In this document: piece after piece, positions 6,241 through 8,585 of the stretch
How positions within the stretch are numbered: position 1 is the stretch's first letter
Layout of the letters: every line of letters starts with the position of its first letter
Source of the DNA: Litorimonas sp964435725
GTDB taxonomy: Bacteria; Pseudomonadota; Alphaproteobacteria; Caulobacterales; Maricaulaceae
Direction of reading: 5' to 3'
DNA: 8,585 nucleotides
Assembly: GCA_964435725.1 (NCBI GenBank)
Contig: CAYTAJ010000090.1
Span: 1-8,585, forward strand
The notes under the pieces: model-generated
Database searches by the model: none
Told to the model about the DNA's origin: nothing
What the model saw: only the letters and a program-made list of their open reading frames with translations
Program-made: the position numbers and the translations under genes

Positions 6241-6269
6241 TATCTAGATATTCTCTTTATGCGTCGCAA
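6241..6269 (-). promoter_or_regulatory. Candidate promoter of the YheT-like hydrolase
   Basis: On the minus strand TTGCGA (6264-6269) and TAGATA (6241-6246) are 17 bases apart, a fair -35/-10 pair directly after the terminator at 6306-6334. The predicted start would fall almost on the ATG at 6233, implying a leaderless or very short 5' end, which conflicts with the weak ribosome binding site there. A promoter somewhere in 6234-6305 is likely on context alone. Confidence 0.3.
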
Positions 6270-6277
6270 GAATTCCA

Positions 6278-6300
6278 CCGATTGATATCACTGAAATCGG
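6278..6300. repeat. Inverted repeat upstream of the YheT-like hydrolase
   Basis: CCGATT (6278-6283) and AATCGG (6295-6300) form a dyad with an 11-base spacer. It lies between the terminator of the upstream gene and the candidate promoter at 6241-6269, just upstream of the -35. The spacing suits a dimeric regulator, but arms of six bases can occur by chance. Confidence 0.3.
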
Positions 6301-6305
6301 GACAT

Positions 6306-6334
6306 AAAAAAGGCACGGTGCGGAACACCGTGCC
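6306..6334 (-). terminator. Rho-independent terminator
   Basis: On the minus strand GGCACGGTG, loop TTCCG and CACCGTGCC form a perfect 9-bp GC-rich stem (6312-6334), followed at once by TTTTTT (6306-6311). It lies 25 bases after the stop of the 210-residue protein gene and ends that transcript, separating it from the YheT-like gene. Confidence 0.93.
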
Positions 6335-6359
6335 AAAATTCCAAAATTTGGGCGGGGTG

Positions 6360-6992
6360 CTATAAGCTTTGTGAGCGGAACGCGCCCAAGAATGACCCAT
6401 AATGCTGGTTGGCTGTCGGCTTAAAACCAAAGCGCTTCAGCGCACCCAAGACTTTTTCATTGGACTGCGATGTGACAGCAACAGAAATATAATCACGTTT
6501 GTCAAACTTGATATTCGCAATCTCGATACGCAATGCTTCATCATCATGGACACGGCGTGTCATTTCGGTCTCATAATATTTCGACTTTTTAGACAGTGAA
6601 TCTGTCAATGTATGAGCGTCTACAACAGACGAACAAGACCCACGGAAACGAGGAATATAAGTTCCGATCATAGACGATGTCGTGCGCTTGAGCGGGAATG
6701 TCGTGCGGATTGAACGCTCCCACTGCTCCAAAGCGCCGGCCGTACTGATCATAGAGCGGATTTCCAAAGTCTCATCATTAATCAGGCGTGTAATCATATT
6801 GCTACGGCCCGGAACGATGAAATATTTATCATTACGCGGCGTCTCTTCTTTGAGATCATAGTCAGCTTCGATGATATCAAGAGCCTCTGGGCGCTCTTCA
6901 AAGAAATTACGCCATTGATAAAAACGATCCGGACGATTGGCATGACGATGAGCGGCAGCAGGGGAAACAGGTTTTGAATTATGGTAAAGCAT
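6360..6992 (-). CDS. Hypothetical protein, 210 aa, possibly CYTH-like
   Basis: I do not firmly recognise this protein. It is soluble, rich in charged residues, and has neither a signal peptide nor membrane helices. Three blocks stand out: RNDKYFIVPGRSNMITRLIN (53-72), LEIRSMISTAGALEQWERSI (76-95) with FPL at 99-101, and LRIEIANIKFDKRDYISVAV (154-173) followed by NEKVLGALKRFGF. Alternating strands with K/R/E residues and a LEQWE segment remind me of CYTH-superfamily-like proteins annotated as hypothetical in alphaproteobacteria, but this is memory, not a search. The start is well supported: AAAAAGG lies five bases before the ATG at 6990-6992. The gene has its own strong terminator and a 256-base upstream spacer, so it is probably a single-gene transcript. 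Confidence 0.82.
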   Translation of the reverse strand: MLYHNSKPVSPAAAHRHANRPDRFYQWRNFFEERPEALDIIEADYDLKEETPRNDKYFIVPGRSNMITRLINDETLEIRSMISTAGALEQWERSIRTTFPLKRTTSSMIGTYIPRFRGSCSSVVDAHTLTDSLSKKSKYYETEMTRRVHDDEALRIEIANIKFDKRDYISVAVTSQSNEKVLGALKRFGFKPTANQHYGSFLGAFRSQSL

Positions 6993-7034
6993 GTGAACCT
7001 TTTTGGTCTTTTGGTCAGGAAAACAACAACATCT

Positions 7035-7073
7035 AACAAAGCGCTAATCACGCGGTTTGTTTCGGGCTTTGTT
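7035..7073. repeat. Inverted repeat in the leader of the 210-aa protein gene
   Basis: AACAAAGC (7035-7042) and GCTTTGTT (7066-7073) are exact complements around a 23-base loop. A further TGTTAG at 7084-7089 could pair instead with CTAACA at 7033-7038, so two alternative stems compete for the same arm. It lies 43-81 bases before the ATG at 6992 and could be a 5'-UTR structure. Confidence 0.35.
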
Positions 7074-7207
7074 GGGTTTGGAGTGTTAGAAAACAGTCGC
7101 GCAGATGTTATACGTTTCCGGACATAGTGTTTTACTTGGCATTTCGTCTCTTTAGCGAAACTATCACAAAAAAGCAAGTTTTCTTAACACTTTCCCACGT
7201 TTATCTG

Positions 7208-7237
7208 GGTTTTATGGTTAATTTAGTTAATAAAACC
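7208..7237. repeat. AT-rich 8-bp inverted repeat after the DUF4345 gene
   Basis: GGTTTTAT (7208-7215) and ATAAAACC (7230-7237) are exact complements around a 14-base loop, starting 12 bases after the DUF4345 stop. No T-run follows the stem on the minus strand, so it is a weak terminator at best. The loop contains two TTAA copies. Confidence 0.4.
7214..7221 (-). promoter_or_regulatory. TTAACCAT motif, possible CtrA half-site
   Basis: The minus strand reads TTAACCAT, which matches a half-site motif associated with the cell-cycle regulator CtrA in Caulobacter and relatives. A second TTAAC lies nine bases upstream start to start (TTAACTAAATTAACCAT), two bases short of the canonical TTAA-N7-TTAAC spacing. 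An eight-base match in AT-rich sequence is weak evidence. Confidence 0.25.
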
Positions 7238-7248
7238 GAGTGATTTTA

Positions 7249-7632
7249 TCAATTTTTGATAGAATCACGACGCAAAAGAAAGGCACAAATCAACGCTGTT
7301 GTGATTTCAAAAATAGCCGCAGCCAGCAAAGCTCCGCTCGGCATGCCATCCAACGGTAGGGCTAAAATTCGTGCCAATCCATAGCCGCCTGTATAAGCCA
7401 TCAACGCGAATAGCGCTGTCCGACGCAAGGATGGTTTCAGAGCCCCGCTTAAAACCAACGCGCCAATTCCAACACTCACACCGCCATATATCCCGCGCAT
7501 TTCATAAACGCCGCCCGAACTCATGGAGGGTGCACCCAAAATATCAATCATGGCCTGCGGGTTAAAAAAGCAATAAACGCCAAAGAAAATAAAGCCGACG
7601 CCTTGGAGTATGAGGAAGATTTTCGTGAACAT
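7249..7632 (-). CDS. DUF4345 family four-helix membrane protein
   Basis: A small integral membrane protein of 127 residues with about four helices: 3-22 (TKIFLILQGVGFIFFGVYCF), 46-64 (RGIYGGVSVGIGALVLSGA), 70-92 and 100-120. The MRGIYGGVSVGIG segment (45-57) is typical of the DUF4345 family, whose function is unknown. A short charged tail, RRDSIKN, ends the protein, probably in the cytoplasm. The ATG at 7630-7632 shares one base with the pccA stop (TAATG), so translation is probably coupled to pccA. GGAA three bases before the ATG, still inside the pccA end, is the only ribosome binding site candidate. Any link to acyl-CoA metabolism is inferred only from this overlap. Confidence 0.88.
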   Translation of the reverse strand: MFTKIFLILQGVGFIFFGVYCFFNPQAMIDILGAPSMSSGGVYEMRGIYGGVSVGIGALVLSGALKPSLRRTALFALMAYTGGYGLARILALPLDGMPSGALLAAAIFEITTALICAFLLRRDSIKN

Positions 7633-8585
7633 TATTCCGTTGCGAACTCCATAATCACATCATCCACGGCGAGGTTGTCGCCCGCCTTGGCATTGATTTT
7701 TGTGACGACGGTTTTCTTCTCTGCGCGGAGTGTGTTTTCCATCTTCATGGCTTCGACGATAGCGAGGGCTTGGCCGTCCTGCACTTCTTGCCCTTCTTCG
7801 ACCATGACAGACACAATTACGCCCGGCATGGGGCAGAGTAAGAGGTTGGACGTATCAGGCGCTTCTTTGACGGGCATGAGCTTGGCGAGTTCTGCGGCGC
7901 GCGGTGTGCGAACGGCGACTTTAAACTCACACCCCCGATGCCATACACGGTAGCCTTCAGGGATAGGTTCAGCCTTAAAGGTGAAAGGCTTATTATCGAC
8001 TAAAGCAATGACAAGCGGCTTACCCGGTTTCCATTGGGTGAGGACTTCCATTTCTATCGCGGCTTTCTCACCATCCCCCATGACGATGGTACGCAGACCT
8101 TTTTCGCCATTAATATCGGCGGTATAATCGAAATCGCCGACTTGGACCGCCCATTCATCAGGAATATGCCGCGCATGATTAGGGAGCGTGCCGGAGATTT
8201 TAGCCGCGCGGTGTTCAGTAATGTCATGCATCAGTGCGCAGATCGCCCCGATTTTACGACAATGCCCGGAATTGACCTCCGCCCCTTCAAAACCCTCGGG
8301 ATATTCGTCGGCAATAAAAGCCGTGTTGATATCGCCGCGTTCGAAACGGTCATGATCATAAACGGCTTGGAGGAAGGGAATGTTATGACCAATCCCTTCG
8401 AGCTCAAACAGGTCGAGCGCTTCGCGCATAGCCTCCAGAGCGACACCGCGGTCTTCACCCCAAGTGCAGAGCTTGGCAATCATCGGATCATAATACATGG
8501 AGATTTCACCGCCTTCATAGACGCCCGTATCATTACGGATGATGGCGCCATTGCTTTTCGTCCCTTCAACGGGTGGGCGGTAGCG
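7632..8585 (-). CDS. pccA: Acyl-CoA (propionyl-CoA) carboxylase alpha subunit, C-terminal part (cut by right edge)
   Basis: Biotin carboxylase and biotin carrier subunit of an acyl-CoA carboxylase. It carboxylates biotin with ATP and bicarbonate and passes the carboxyl group to a beta subunit that is not in this window. The last 317 codons are present, entering the window as RYRPPVEG. The end of the biotin carboxylase domain carries RNDTGVYEGGEISMYYDPMI (about residues 17-36 of the fragment) and the C-terminal biotin carboxylase helices follow. A central BT-like linker domain comes next. The biotinyl domain ends the protein, with CPMPGVIVSV and the biotin attachment motif EAMKMEN; the biotinylated lysine codon is at 7743-7745, 37 residues from the C-terminus as is usual. 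The central domain and RNDTGVYEG favour propionyl-CoA carboxylase, but 3-methylcrotonyl- or broad acyl-CoA carboxylase cannot be excluded. Confidence 0.93.
   Translation of the reverse strand, partial: RYRPPVEGTKSNGAIIRNDTGVYEGGEISMYYDPMIAKLCTWGEDRGVALEAMREALDLFELEGIGHNIPFLQAVYDHDRFERGDINTAFIADEYPEGFEGAEVNSGHCRKIGAICALMHDITEHRAAKISGTLPNHARHIPDEWAVQVGDFDYTADINGEKGLRTIVMGDGEKAAIEMEVLTQWKPGKPLVIALVDNKPFTFKAEPIPEGYRVWHRGCEFKVAVRTPRAAELAKLMPVKEAPDTSNLLLCPMPGVIVSVMVEEGQEVQDGQALAIVEAMKMENTLRAEKKTVVTKINAKAGDNLAVDDVIMEFATE

Larger units (their letters stand above)
6993..7248. other. 256-base spacer between DUF4345 and 210-aa protein genes
   Basis: No gene is supported here. From the left it holds the ribosome binding site of the 210-residue protein, a tandem octamer (TTTTGGTC twice, 7001-7016), the dyad at 7035-7073, a short TTTCG/CGAAA dyad (7142-7160), an AT-rich dyad at 7208-7237 and a TTAACCAT motif. 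No clear intrinsic terminator follows the DUF4345 stop. A promoter must lie here or transcription reads through from pccA, but no strong -35/-10 pair is visible. Confidence 0.6.

Noticed and set aside
6333..6351. CCAAAATT direct repeat between the 210-aa protein gene and its terminator
   Set aside because: Two short AT-rich copies with no recognisable role.
6794..7177. Minus-strand ORF of 127 codons overlapping the spacer and the start of the 210-aa protein gene
   Set aside because: It runs out of frame through the ribosome binding site and first part of a better supported gene, has no ribosome binding site of its own, and its composition looks non-coding.
7603..7953. Plus-strand ORF opposite the pccA end
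   Set aside because: Antisense shadow of the biotinyl domain, which is clearly coded on the minus strand.
8231..8498. pccA starting at the ATG at 8498
   Set aside because: The frame stays open to 8585 and the upstream codons encode conserved carboxylase sequence (RNDTGVYEGGEIS), so that ATG is internal.

Overview
This window looks like chromosomal DNA of an alphaproteobacterium with moderate GC content. All eleven full-size genes I support lie on the minus strand, so the window reads right to left: pccA fragment, DUF4345 protein, an unrecognised 210-residue protein, YheT-like hydrolase, DUF1499 protein, folE, YjgN/DUF898 protein, M48 protease, two small membrane proteins, ileS fragment. The alphaproteobacterial assignment rests on the style of IleS and PccA, the YheT and DUF1499 types and a TTAACCAT motif that resembles a CtrA half-site. 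It is an inference. A marine lineage of the Maricaulales/Hyphomonadaceae kind would fit but is not shown.

Right end (about 6360-8585). The C-terminal 317 residues of a biotin-dependent acyl-CoA carboxylase alpha subunit, probably propionyl-CoA carboxylase, run off the right edge. Its stop overlaps the start of a four-helix DUF4345 membrane protein (TAATG), so the two are probably translationally coupled. A 256-base spacer with several dyads and a tandem octamer leads to the 210-residue protein. That gene ends in a textbook intrinsic terminator at 6306-6334.

Middle (3993-6233). A YheT-type alpha/beta hydrolase, a membrane-anchored DUF1499 protein and GTP cyclohydrolase I (folE) follow each other with short gaps and could be one transcript.

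Left-middle (672-3910). A YjgN/DUF898 multi-pass membrane protein has a strong ribosome binding site and is followed after 15 bases by a membrane-tethered M48 zinc protease. Two unrecognised two-helix membrane proteins come next. I read this as an envelope-associated cassette.

Left end (1-671). The first 177 codons of ileS (isoleucyl-tRNA synthetase) run off the left edge. In the 138-base gap before it lies the most interesting signal: a possible 15-codon leader ORF, MFNEAIIIRIIGPIR, with six isoleucines. Its stop codon sits in the loop of a perfect 10-bp hairpin, 58 bases before the ileS start. This suggests, but does not prove, control of ileS by isoleucyl-tRNA supply through a leader peptide. 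No RNA genes, insertion sequences, CRISPR arrays or tRNAs were seen, and no stretch over 300 bases lacks a gene.
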